Positions 55,266 to 63,890 of a stretch of DNA of 64,000 nt are shown piece after piece. The notes beneath the pieces are model-generated. The model was not told the DNA's origin. It did no database searches and saw only the letters and a program-made list of their open reading frames with translations. Each line of letters starts with the position of its first letter. Position 1 is the stretch's first letter. The DNA lies in NCBI RefSeq assembly GCF_030817655.1, contig NZ_JAUSZM010000003.1:9982001-10046000 (forward strand), read 5' to 3'. The translations under genes and the position numbers were made by a program. The DNA is from Streptomyces sp. V4I2 (GTDB lineage Bacteria; Actinomycetota; Actinomycetes; Streptomycetales; Streptomycetaceae).

Positions 55266-56594
55266 TCAGCCGCTGCCTGTGGCCCACCGGCGAAGCGCTG
55301 TGACAGCCTCCGCGCGGTCGGCGGGGGACAGGCCCGCGATCGTGACGTGGTGGTTGCCGCCCGGCACCCACAGCACGCGCGCGTCGCGGGGACCGGGCCG
55401 GAAGGGCTCCGCGACGGACGGGTCCTGGGTGCCGTTGACGAAGAGCAGCCGACTGGCGCGCCGCCGCACCCAGCGGTCGATGTCGGGCATGGCCTCGGCG
55501 TCGAAGTGCATCGGGATGTCGCGCGGCACGAAACTGCGGGGCTCGATGCCGTCCCGGTACTGCAGGAGTCCGTCCAAATGGGCGGTGGGAACGTTCAGGT
55601 AGCCCATTTGTGTGCCGAGTTGGTACCAGTAGGGGATGTAGTTCCGGGCTGTGGAGTCGGCGTAGACGGGCAGGGCGGCCGTCTCTTCCAGCCACGCGTA
55701 CAGCACGTCGGTGGAGGCGTCCGGGCCGGGGATGGCGGGGGCGTCCGCAGCGGTGTGGTTCTGCCAGAACATGAACGGCACTCGCAGGACGGCGAGCTCC
55801 AGTGCCTTGTCGGCGCTGCCGATGATGCGGAAGGTGTCATGGGTGGCGGCTGCCCAGGCCTCGTAGCGGGCGACCAGATATGTGCGGCGCAGCAGCATCT
55901 GTCGCTGTGCTGTCTTCAGGGCGTCGCGGGCGGCGGCGGTGCCCACGTGCTCCAGGAACCGTATGTACGCGGAGTCCTCGCGGTCGTCGACGTTGTTCGG
56001 GGCGGAGTAGGCCACGGTGCCGTCCACGTCGTGGGGGTGGAAACGGCGGTGGTACACGCTGGCCATGCCGCCCTTGCTGCCGCCGGTGGAGATCCATGCG
56101 CCGGGGTACAGCCGGCGGAAGAGGCGGACCACGCGGTGGTGGTCGTCGGCGGCCTGGCGGATCGTCAGATGGGTGAGGTCGAGGGCCGCCGGACGCGAGG
56201 TGCCGAAGAAGCGGTGTTCGACGCCGAGTTGGTTACCGCCCAGCAGGACGGCCGGTTCGGTCCGCCGCGGCATGAGCGGCACTTCGTATCCGGTGCTGAA
56301 CAGGACGGTGGGCCGGTCGGCGGCAGTATGGAGCAGGGTAAGGCGCTGCTCGAAGGTCCCGGCCTCGGGGTCGTTGTGGTCGACCGGTTGGCGCAGGCCG
56401 AGCACGAAGAAGCGGTATCCAGGCTCGGCGCCCGGCCGTTCCTCGATGACCCGCAGGCCCGGAAGCGCCCACAGGGCGGCCACCACGTCATCGGCCCCTG
56501 CGTGGGTCCGGTCCGCGGCCCGCACAGGTACGGCGGCCAGGCCCGCCGCCGAGGCCGCGGAGGTGAGCAGACGTCGTCTGGTGAGGGTGCGCAT
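55266..56594 (-). CDS. Secreted S37 (PS-10 type) peptidase
   Basis: A 442-residue exported serine peptidase. The leader has a Tat-like RRRLL then a hydrophobic run with cleavage near VRA (25). The nucleophile elbow is TGGSKGGMAS, typical of the Streptomyces mycelium tripeptidyl aminopeptidase family S37; VNGTQDPS and GGNHHVTI near the end supply Asp and His. It probably trims tripeptides from peptides outside the cell. It is monocistronic and divergent from nothing close. Confidence 0.88.
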   Translation of the reverse strand: MRTLTRRRLLTSAASAAGLAAVPVRAADRTHAGADDVVAALWALPGLRVIEERPGAEPGYRFFVLGLRQPVDHNDPEAGTFEQRLTLLHTAADRPTVLFSTGYEVPLMPRRTEPAVLLGGNQLGVEHRFFGTSRPAALDLTHLTIRQAADDHHRVVRLFRRLYPGAWISTGGSKGGMASVYHRRFHPHDVDGTVAYSAPNNVDDREDSAYIRFLEHVGTAAARDALKTAQRQMLLRRTYLVARYEAWAAATHDTFRIIGSADKALELAVLRVPFMFWQNHTAADAPAIPGPDASTDVLYAWLEETAALPVYADSTARNYIPYWYQLGTQMGYLNVPTAHLDGLLQYRDGIEPRSFVPRDIPMHFDAEAMPDIDRWVRRRASRLLFVNGTQDPSVAEPFRPGPRDARVLWVPGGNHHVTIAGLSPADRAEAVTALRRWATGSG

Positions 56595-56748
56595 GCGAGT
56601 CCTTTCAGTGCCGACTGCCTCAGTACACCGGGCGACGGCACCAGGAAGATCCCGCGCGCGAGGGAGCCCTCTCCCCCGGCCGGGGGAGGGACCACATCAC
56701 GAGGACTCCTCAGCCGCCCCTCCGCTTGCTGTTCAGCCTGGCTCCGAC

Positions 56749-57651
56749 TCACGCAATGATGGATGTCTCCGCACATTGGTCGGCGACCGTGTCGGCAAAG
56801 GCCCGAGCGAGCGGGGAGAGCGCGTCCCAGCGGCGTACCGCCCAGCCCACGGACAGTGGCGGCAGAGTGGGAATGGGGAGGAGGCGTAGGCCACCATCGG
56901 CAGGTGTGGCTAGACCCGGTACAGCGGGTACGACGGCGTGACCCAAGCCGAGTTCGGCCAGCAGCAGAGCCGTATCCCAGTCGGCGACGCTCGTGTCCGA
57001 GCCTGCCCGGATGCCCAGTTCAGCGAACACGGCGTCCAGGTGGGCGCCGGAGGTGGAGTTCGGCGGCAGTCGGACGAGGCGAATGCCCGTGAGGTCGGAG
57101 ACGTCGATATGCCTGCGAGCCGCGAGTGGGTCGTCGGGTCGCACGGCCAGCACCCAGGGCAGATCGACGACGGGGCGCTGTTCGATGCCGCGCACGGGAC
57201 CGCCGATCGTGATCCAGGCCAGGTCGAGGTTGCTGGCCAAAAGGGCGTCGAAGCAGCCGCGACTGGACGTTTCGGTCTGGAACTCCAGGCTCACCCTCGG
57301 GTAGCGCCGGCGGAAGGAGACGATCGCTTCGGCCATGAAATGCCGGACTGTCGTTCCACCCGTGGTGATCCGCACGGAGCCGCTGTCTCCGTTCACAAGA
57401 TCGCCGAGGCGGCGTAGCGCAAGATCGAGCCCGCCGATCCCCTCGGCGGCGGCGTCGCACAGGATCCGCCCCGCCGTTGTCGGCACGACTCCGCGCGGCT
57501 GACGCTCCAGCAGGCTCACGCCGGTCTCTCGCTCCAGGCGCTTGACGTGCTGGCTCACCGCTGACTGTGTGCAGGACAGGTCCCGGGCCACAGCGCTGAG
57601 GCTTCCCGCTCGGCACACGGCAACGAACACGCGGAGATCGTCCAGAGTCAT
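56749..57651 (-). CDS. LysR-family transcriptional regulator
   Basis: A 300-residue LysR protein: MTLDDLRVFVAVCRAGSLSA and QSAVSQHVKRLERETGVSLL form the HTH, followed by an effector domain ending ELGLGHAVVPAVPGL. ATG 57651 starts at the conserved residues; a TTG three codons upstream is possible. It is divergent from the DUF6817-like gene (182 bases), a candidate target. Confidence 0.9.
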   Translation of the reverse strand: MTLDDLRVFVAVCRAGSLSAVARDLSCTQSAVSQHVKRLERETGVSLLERQPRGVVPTTAGRILCDAAAEGIGGLDLALRRLGDLVNGDSGSVRITTGGTTVRHFMAEAIVSFRRRYPRVSLEFQTETSSRGCFDALLASNLDLAWITIGGPVRGIEQRPVVDLPWVLAVRPDDPLAARRHIDVSDLTGIRLVRLPPNSTSGAHLDAVFAELGIRAGSDTSVADWDTALLLAELGLGHAVVPAVPGLATPADGGLRLLPIPTLPPLSVGWAVRRWDALSPLARAFADTVADQCAETSIIA

Positions 57652-57832
57652 GGCATCCAAGTTATCCCTAAGGTCAAGCGAGCAATTCCCAGGATTGACT
57701 GGGGTGCTGGCCTGCCAGAGGATCGTTGCAGGGCCCAGGCGGCAACCCGCCCAGTGCTTTCACGCGGATCCGGACCGGGCGAAGGCGCTGTGCGGGTGCC
57801 GACCACCCTTTCGCCGAAAGGAGACGGACACA

Positions 57833-58441
57833 GTGCCTGCTGCCTCTGCCTCTGCCTCTGGCCCTGCCGCGACCGACCGGGCAGTTGCTCTCCTGCGCGA
57901 GTTCGGCGCCGAAGGTATCGCGCACCCCGGTGGCACTCTCCTTGCCCACCTCAAGCGCGTACAGGCTCAGCTCGCAACATGGAAAGCCCGCCCGGCCCTC
58001 CAACTCGCCGGACTCTGTCACGCGTTCTACGGCACGGACGGCTTCCCCACAGCCCTGCTGCCGCTGGACCGCCGTGAGGACCTTGCCGCGGTGATCGGCG
58101 TCGAGGCTGAGGCCATCGTGTACCTGTACGCCTCATGCGACCGGAAGGCCACCTACCCGTCTCTCAGCCAAGGCGACGCGGACTTCCATGACCGGTTCAC
58201 CGGTTGCTCCTCCATTCCAGGACCACAGTCGCGCCGGGACTTCGCCGAACTGTCGGCAGCGAACGAAATCGACCTTGCCCGTGTCGATGCTGTCTTTCGC
58301 GACAAGTGGAGCTCTGAGCTGCTCGCCTTGTTCGCTCGACTTCAGGACTTGCTAAGTGCTGACGCCTGGCTCGACTGCCGTTCGGTGCTTGCTGCGTCCG
58401 CGCAGTTGCCTCCGGGTGAGCGCGCGCCGCGCACAACTTGA
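57833..58441 (+). CDS. DUF6817-type protein (HD-like helical fold)
   Basis: A 202-residue protein: HPGGTLLAHLKRVQAQLATW then LCHAFYGTDGFPTALLPLDR with the His residues of an HD-like helical fold, VYLYASCDRKATYPSL and FAELSAANEIDLARVD. These are landmarks of DUF6817, found in biosynthetic neighbourhoods but functionally unknown. GTG 57833 is supported by AAAGGAGA at 7 bases. Divergent from LysR. Confidence 0.82.
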   Translation: MPAASASASGPAATDRAVALLREFGAEGIAHPGGTLLAHLKRVQAQLATWKARPALQLAGLCHAFYGTDGFPTALLPLDRREDLAAVIGVEAEAIVYLYASCDRKATYPSLSQGDADFHDRFTGCSSIPGPQSRRDFAELSAANEIDLARVDAVFRDKWSSELLALFARLQDLLSADAWLDCRSVLAASAQLPPGERAPRTT

Positions 58442-58735
58442 AACCGGCAGCGTGGAAGGCCTACACACACTGACTCAGGGCGGGGTCGGTCCCGCCGCAT
58501 TCGATGACCCACGCAGGGACGCAGACAGGCAATTGGCCGTCGGACACCGCGGCGGGCCTCATCGCGTTGACGGCGATCGCGACACGGCTGCCACAGGTAC
58601 GCCGTCCGGTTGGTCGGCGAGCAGGGCCGCAATGAGCAGTGTGCATCGTGAAGTCGCAGGTCACGGGTCTGGCGTGAGTCGTCTTCGGGATTCTCAGGCT
58701 GGTCGTGGGCGGATGCCTCTCGCGAAGATCATCGG

Positions 58736-59575
58736 TCAGCGGGCGATTTCGCGGTTGGTTAGCACCAGCAGGGCCCTGACCAGGGCGGTCGCCGACTTCG
58801 GGTCGGTGCGGAGCTTGGTGAGGACGCGCCAGTTCTTCAGATGGGCGAAGCCGTGCTCGACCGGGGCGCGGACTGCGGCCAGCACGGTGTTCGACAGTTT
58901 CTGGCCGGAGGTCAGGGGCCTGTTGCGGGCGGCCTTGTAGCCGGTGATCACGGCCGGGTCGGCCTCCGGGTCGTCGTTGTCATCGAGGCCGATGAAGCCC
59001 AGGTCGGCGATGGCGCCGAGGCCGGTCGCGCGCAGATGGGCGGTGAGGTGGTCGTGTCGGCAGGCGGTGATCTCCGAGGTGCGTCCGGGCCGGGCCGCGG
59101 AGACCCAGAGCAGCCGGCCACGATCGTCGGTGAGTGCGATCGCGAGTAGTCCGTGGCATTTGCTCTTACCGGCGTAGTTCTTCCGGTTCGCGTCTCCGGT
59201 GCGGCGTCGGGTGCGTATCAGCGAGCCGTCCATCAGTACAATGCCGCCCATTCGGGCGATCTCCTTGAGCGCGCGGTCCAGGCGCGGGGCGCGGGCGGCC
59301 AGCAGGCCGACGACCTCGCGCACCCACCGGCTTACGGTGGTGCGGTGGATGCCGTTGCCGCCGGCCAGGTCGCCGGGCCGCTGGTCACAGCGCAGCACTG
59401 CCAGCACGATCCCAGCGATCTTCCCGGCGGGCAGCGCCCGCCACGGCGAGCGGATCTTCTTGCAGTGGCCGCGGATCAGATCGGCGAGATAGTTCAAGGT
59501 GGCGCTCGACAGTGGCAGGCGGGCGGTGTAGACAAGGCCGTCAGGGCCCTCGACGGTTTCGTTGTTTTTCTTCAC
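58736..59575 (-). CDS. IS5-family DDE transposase
   Basis: A 279-residue transposase with the N-terminal HTH-like GIHRTTVSRWVREVVGLL and the DDE_4 core: Asp in VLMDGSLIRTRRR, Asp in AIADLGFIG and Glu in APVEHGFAHLKNWR. All three acidic residues are present and the frame is whole, so it may be active. I could not find convincing inverted ends around it, so the element boundaries are undefined. A small coiled-coil gene lies 63 bases upstream on the same strand. Confidence 0.88.
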   Translation of the reverse strand: MKKNNETVEGPDGLVYTARLPLSSATLNYLADLIRGHCKKIRSPWRALPAGKIAGIVLAVLRCDQRPGDLAGGNGIHRTTVSRWVREVVGLLAARAPRLDRALKEIARMGGIVLMDGSLIRTRRRTGDANRKNYAGKSKCHGLLAIALTDDRGRLLWVSAARPGRTSEITACRHDHLTAHLRATGLGAIADLGFIGLDDNDDPEADPAVITGYKAARNRPLTSGQKLSNTVLAAVRAPVEHGFAHLKNWRVLTKLRTDPKSATALVRALLVLTNREIAR

Positions 59576-59638
59576 ACCAAACTCAACTGCCGCCGGGGGG
59601 CCCGCCGGTTACGCCCGCCCGCTCTTCGAGTCCGGCGA

Positions 59639-60094
59639 CTACAGGCGCACGGTGAACTTGCCGTCTCCCCGCTTGTACAGCCAGCCGCGATCGGCCAGCT
59701 TGGTCAACTTCCCGCGCAGCGGCTCCAGCTTGCCCCGCACCCCGGTGTCCAGACCCAACGCCTCACCGACGGCCCGCGTGACGACCGGCCCGCCGGCCTG
59801 CCGCACGGCGGCCAGGATGCGCTGGTAGTCCGCTGGCAGCGCGGACTCGGCCACCCCTGACGCACGGTCCGGGATCAGCCGCACCGCCCGACCCGCCACC
59901 TGCACCACCGGCGACCCGGCCGTTGCCCGCTCGTCAGCGAGCTGCTCGCTCATCCGCTGCCACACCCGCACCGCCACGGCCAGCTCGTCCCGCTCGGCCC
60001 GCACCTCGGACAGCTGCTTGACCAGCTGCTCTTCGAGTTCATCCAGCTCCGCGCGGCGCGCGGTGATCCGCTCATGCACCTCGGGGTCCACCAT
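59639..60094 (-). CDS. Coiled-coil plus winged-helix protein of unknown function
   Basis: A 151-residue protein: a charged coiled coil (ARRAELDELEEQLVKQLSEV, about 11-50) and a C-terminal winged-helix-like part (VGEALGLDTGVRGKLEPLRG, LADRGWLYKRGDGKFTV). Similar small proteins occur in actinobacterial mobile regions. ATG 60094 is used because homology-like character starts at VDPEVHERI. It overlaps the end of the GNAT gene by 23 bases on the same strand. Confidence 0.65.
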   Translation of the reverse strand: MVDPEVHERITARRAELDELEEQLVKQLSEVRAERDELAVAVRVWQRMSEQLADERATAGSPVVQVAGRAVRLIPDRASGVAESALPADYQRILAAVRQAGGPVVTRAVGEALGLDTGVRGKLEPLRGKLTKLADRGWLYKRGDGKFTVRL

Positions 60095-60947
60095 GCGCTG
60101 CCCCGCACCTCCGGCCGCACCTCGAACCCGGCCGCCTGTACGTGGCGACACCGCCGACGTTGGAACTCGGCGTGCGCACACGCACGCTCGACGAGCCCAT
60201 CTCCCGCAGCGCGGCGGCCCCGGCCACGGTGATCGCCCGGCCGTAGCCGCGACCACGGTGGTCCTCGTGGACGCCCATCGGCTCGACTAGCCCCGGCTTC
60301 CCCGGGCCGGCCGACCACACCGTCACCACCGCCGCTACGCTGCCCAGGTCGCCATAGGCGCCCAGGCAGCGGGCGTCGGCGTAGAACGGTCCCGCCGACA
60401 TCGCGTGCCGGTACTCGCGCGTAGGCTGCGAGGTGTTGAACGCCGACCGCAGAACGTCGGCGAAGTCCTGCGCCTGCTCTGGGCCGATCGACTTGATCCG
60501 CACGCCGGGGTCCTCCACCGGCTCGGTGAGGTCGCGGAAGTGCGGCGTCCACGGCTCGTCGACGCCCCAGCCCTCCTTGCTCAGCAGGTCGTGGAGCAGC
60601 AGGCCCAGCGGCGCCTCGATGGACACCGCTTCTTCCGGCAGCACGCCGCGCTCAGGCAGCGAGAAGTCCTCGAGGAGCCGCCGCGCCAAGTCCTCACCCT
60701 GGAAAGCGTCCGGAGCGAGCGTCATCCGCACCAGCGTCGGCGAATCGAGCATCCCGACCGCGAGAATCCGCCCGTCCCGACTCCAGGCCCGGACCACCGC
60801 GGCCGTCTCGGCCGTTCCGAACCGGTAGTTCCAGCCGATGTCCACGGAATGCAACTGCATCGGCGCTTCGTCGTAGTGCCACTCCCGCAGCGAGGCCATG
60901 GCCTCGCGTACCCCGTCGACAGCCGGCCTACCCAGCACAATCGTCAT
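60072..60947 (-). CDS. GNAT-family N-acetyltransferase, frameshifted near the C-terminus
   Basis: A 291-residue acetyltransferase of a two-GNAT-fold type; the acetyl-CoA loop is EDHRGRGYGRAITVAG in the C-terminal domain. ATG 60947 begins TIVLGRPAVDG. The closing strand should read VATYQAAGFEVRPEV, but here RRPGSRC follows VATY; the next frame reads AAGFEVRPEV, so one base is missing near 60135. The enzyme may survive with an altered tail, or the gene may be inactivated. Confidence 0.75.
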   Translation of the reverse strand: MTIVLGRPAVDGVREAMASLREWHYDEAPMQLHSVDIGWNYRFGTAETAAVVRAWSRDGRILAVGMLDSPTLVRMTLAPDAFQGEDLARRLLEDFSLPERGVLPEEAVSIEAPLGLLLHDLLSKEGWGVDEPWTPHFRDLTEPVEDPGVRIKSIGPEQAQDFADVLRSAFNTSQPTREYRHAMSAGPFYADARCLGAYGDLGSVAAVVTVWSAGPGKPGLVEPMGVHEDHRGRGYGRAITVAGAAALREMGSSSVRVRTPSSNVGGVATYRRPGSRCGRRCGAAHGGPRGA

Positions 60948-61066
60948 AGCCGGGATCAAGACGAACCGGCGACCGCTCACACCCGCATCCGGCCCGGACG
61001 AGCGGTCTCGTGATCAGCGCGGCCTCGCGACGGACGCCTAGTGTGACGCGCCGGAAATCCTGAGGG

Positions 61067-61383
61067 TTAGTTCTGCTCTGTTTTCTGGCCGGTGGTTCCG
61101 ACCTTGGTGAGGTAGTCGGCGAGGGAGTTGAGGATCTCGTCGGCGGTCTTGGTCCAGGTGAAGGGCCGCGGGTTCTCGTTCCAGGTGTCGATCCATGCGG
61201 TGATGTCGTCCTCCAGCGCCTTCACGGAGGTGTGGACGCCGCGGCGGATGAGCTTGTCGGTGAGCAGGCCGAACCACCGCTCGACCTGGTTCATCCAGGA
61301 GGAGCCGGTGGGGGTGAAATGGACGTGGAAGCGTGGGTGCTTACCGAGCCACGTCCTGATCTCGGCGGTGTTGTGGGTGGCGT
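61067..61383 (-). pseudogene. IS630 transposase, C-terminal piece
   Basis: The 3' piece of the split gene: THNTAEIRTWLGKHPRFHVH and SWMNQVERWFGLLTDKLI with the catalytic Glu, ending at TGA 61067. Removing the IS110 copy joins VHLVCDN to YATHNTAE in frame. Confidence 0.9.
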
Positions 61384-61401
61384 AGATGCCCCTATGTTTC
61401 G

Positions 61402-62496
61402 TCAAGTTGCGGGAGAGGGATTTGGGGTGACCGTCTTCGGCTGGATCTGGTGGTAGATCTCGCGGGCGACGTAGCGCTTGAGGCAGCGGATGATCTCACG
61501 CTTCGACATGCCCTGTTTGGTGCGTCGCTCCAGGTAGGAGCGGGTGCGCTCGTCCCAGCGGATGCGGGTCATGACAATGCGGTAGAGGGCGGCGTTGGCC
61601 TGCCGGTTGCCCCCGCGGTTTAGCCGTCGGCGCTGGGTCTTGCCGGAGGACTGTTCGACCGGGCTGACGCCGCACAGAGCGGCGAATGACGCCTCGGTGG
61701 CGATCCGGTCGGGGTTGTCGCCGGCGGCGACGAGGAGGGCTGCGGCGCTGTCCGGCCCGATGCCGACGATCTCCAGCAGCTGCGGGCGGTGTGCGCGGAC
61801 GGCCCGGGTGACTCGGCGGGCGAGATCCTTAACCTCGCAGGTCAAGTGCTGGATGCGGCGGGCCAGGAGCCGGAGGGTGAAGGCGGCCGCGTCGTTGCTG
61901 TCGGCAAGGCCGTCCGCGCACCGCGCGATCAGCGCCGGGTTCCTGAGTCCGGACAAGGACTCGCGCAGTACGGGGTCGACGCCCAGGAGTACGGCTTTGA
62001 GCTGGTTCATCGCCTGGGTGCGGGCCTTGACGGCCGATTCCTTGGCCAGTCTGAGGACGCGCAGGTCCGCGGCCGGGCCTTCACCCGTCTTCGGCGTGGT
62101 GGTGGCGCGTCCGGACAAAACGGCACGGGCAGCGGCGTCCGCGTCGACGGCGTCGGTCTTGCCCCGCTTGCGCCGGGTGGCACGATCAGGCTGGTTGACC
62201 TCGATGACCTGGATGTTCTCCTGCCGCAGGAAGCGCGCCAGGGCGGCTCCGTAGGATCCGGTGCACTCCACTCCGGCACGGTGCAGGATGCCGAAGGAGC
62301 GGGCCCAGGCGAGGAGTTGGCGGTATCCGGCAGCGGTGGTCGGGAACTCCTGGTGAGCCAGCAGTGCGCCGAGCACGGTGATCACTGCGGCGACGTGCAC
62401 GTCCTTGTGGGTGTCGACCCCGAGGATCACGTCCTCCGCGGGCTGTGCTGCCCGCTGTGCGGGCAGGGTCGGCTGGGGCATGCTGGTGACGGTCAC
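61402..62496 (-). CDS. IS110-family DEDD recombinase
   Basis: A 364-residue IS110 transposase. The RuvC-like N-terminal domain has Asp28 (GVDTHKD), Glu77 (VECTGSYG) and Asp115/Asp118 (KTDAVDAD); the C-terminal Tnp20 domain has the catalytic serine region in CGVSPVEQSSGK with GGNRQANAALY. GTG 62496 starts VTSMPQPTLP. The frame is complete and all catalytic residues are present. In studied relatives this enzyme uses a bridge RNA to pair donor and target. Confidence 0.92.
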   Translation of the reverse strand: MTVTSMPQPTLPAQRAAQPAEDVILGVDTHKDVHVAAVITVLGALLAHQEFPTTAAGYRQLLAWARSFGILHRAGVECTGSYGAALARFLRQENIQVIEVNQPDRATRRKRGKTDAVDADAAARAVLSGRATTTPKTGEGPAADLRVLRLAKESAVKARTQAMNQLKAVLLGVDPVLRESLSGLRNPALIARCADGLADSNDAAAFTLRLLARRIQHLTCEVKDLARRVTRAVRAHRPQLLEIVGIGPDSAAALLVAAGDNPDRIATEASFAALCGVSPVEQSSGKTQRRRLNRGGNRQANAALYRIVMTRIRWDERTRSYLERRTKQGMSKREIIRCLKRYVAREIYHQIQPKTVTPNPSPAT

Positions 62497-62721
62497 GCGG
62501 CTCCTTCATCGGCTGGGGCTGATGGCCGACGCCGGGCCGGGTGGGCGGTCAGAACTGTGATGGTGCCTTGTAGGGCAAGGCCCCTATCGGGACACGCCCG
62601 CCGGTCCGGCGGCAGCAAGCATCGCCGGGGGGCCGGAACCGACAGATCTACTCCAAGGCAGCTGAGGCCAGTTGTCGCACGGGTCAGGCTCCGGCCCCCG
62701 GCGGCACCCCACGAGTCTCAC
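62497..62721 (-). ncRNA. Candidate bridge RNA of the IS110 element
   Basis: The untranslated left end folds into a large stem (62623-62636 with 62692-62704 region, GCCGGGGG-G-CCGGA against TCCGGCCCCCGGC) enclosing the target-type loop, and a smaller hairpin (GCCTTG/CAAGGC, 62564-62580) in the donor-type loop. Guide-like segments: 62670-62679 equals the left target half plus core (10/10), 62648-62654 fits the right target half (6/7), 62580-62587 equals the right-end donor half (8/8), 62555-62560 is complementary to the left-end donor half (6/6). Order and strand sense agree with the published IS621 model. RNA ends are unknown. Confidence 0.75.
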
Positions 62722-62723
62722 AG

Positions 62724-63748
62724 TTGTCGCAGACGAGGTGGACGTCGAGGCCGGCGGGCACCGCCTTGTCGATCCGGATCAGGAACTTCTTGAACTCGAT
62801 CGCCCGGTGGCGGCGGTGCAGTGCCGATATGACGGTGCCGTCGGCGATGTTGAAGGCGGCGAACAGGCTGGTGATGCCGTGCCTCAGGTAGTCGTGGGTA
62901 CGGCGTTCGGGCATGCCCGGCATCATCGGCAGGACCGGCTGTGAGCGGTCCAGCGCCTGGATCTGGCTCTTCTCGTCCACGCAGAGCACAACCGCCTTCT
63001 CGGGCGGGTGGTGGTACAGGCCGACCACGTCGACGACCTTGGCGACGAACTGCGGATCCGTGGACAGCTTGAAGGAGTCCTGCAGGTGGGGCTTGAGGCC
63101 GAACCGCTTCCAGATCCGCCCGATCGTCGACTTCGACAGGCCGGTGCGCTGGGCCATCGAGGCCCGTGACCAGTGCGTGTCCTGGCCCGGGACCGACTCC
63201 AGGGTGGCCACGACGACCTCCTCGACCTGGTCGAGGAGGATCGACGGCGGCCGGCCCGAGCGTGGCTCGTCCTGCAGACCATCGAGGCGTTTCGCGATGA
63301 ACCGGGCCCGCCAGCGGTCCACGGTCGACCTGTCGATGCCGAGGTCGGCCGCGGCCTGCTGGTTCGTCCCGCCCTCCGCGCAGCGCAGCACGATCTTGGC
63401 CCGCAACGCGAGGAACTGAGCGGTCTTCGCCTGCCGCGCCCACTGCTGCAGCTGCCTGCGCTCAGCATCGTCGAGGATCAGGTCGGCCTTCGGCCGGCCG
63501 ATCCAGCCGGCGTCCTCAAGCCCAGCCATCCGCTCTGCGGCGAAAGCCCGACGCCACTTGCCGACCGTCTTGGCCTGGACACCGACGAGCCGTGCGACAC
63601 CCGCGTTTGACATGCCGTCAGCGCACGCCAGGATGATGCGGGCCTTCTCGGCCGAGCGCCGGTGCGGCATCAGCGTCCGGCGCACCAACTCGGCACGCTC
63701 GGCCTCGGACAACGTGATCTCTGCAGCAGAAGGCCCCGAATGCGACAT
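62724..63748 (-). pseudogene. IS630 transposase, N-terminal piece with two HTH units
   Basis: From 63748 the product has two successive HTH modules: AGVARLVGVQAKTVGKWRRA with GLEDAGWIGRPKA, then QAAADLGIDRSTVDRWRARF with GLQDEPRSGRPPS. The DDE core follows with Asp in VVLCVDEKSQ and Asp in HLVCDN, where the IS110 element breaks the gene. Joined, the protein would be about 447 residues, longer than usual IS630 transposases (about 340-380) because of the extra HTH. Confidence 0.88.
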
Positions 63749-63890
63749 GACGACAGGGTACTTACTAACCCTCAGGATTTCCGGCGCAGCACACTAGCTT
63801 GGCCATATGCCGCCTCATCCGGATCAGCGAGCGCGAAGAACGGTCTGGCCCTCTCAACTCCGACTCGGACGCTGGGGGGGGCGTCATGTG

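Larger units (their letters stand above)
61384..62721 (-). mobile_element. IS110-family element (bridge-RNA type)
   Basis: A 1338-bp element without terminal inverted repeats or duplication, inserted at a CT dinucleotide (minus strand) of the IS630 gene: TGCGACAA-CT-ACGCC was split. On the minus strand the junctions read AACT|GTGAGACT at the left end and GGGGCATCT|ACGCC at the right end, with CT at both, as for IS110-group elements. A long untranslated left end (62497-62721) precedes the DEDD recombinase gene. Confidence 0.9.
61041..63794 (-). mobile_element. IS630-family element split by an IS110 insertion
   Basis: Inverted ends of 31 bp (61041-61071 and 63764-63794, 29 matches, starting GTGTG and containing GCGCCGGAAATCCTGAGGG) are flanked by TA within CTAG on both sides (61039 and 63795), the target choice of IS630/Tc1-type elements. 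Without the inserted IS110 copy the element would be about 1.4 kb with one transposase gene on the minus strand. Confidence 0.92.

Noticed and set aside
58600..59640. Inverted ends for the IS5-type transposase at 58736-59575
   Set aside because: I compared both flanks by eye and found no convincing pair, so no element boundaries are claimed.
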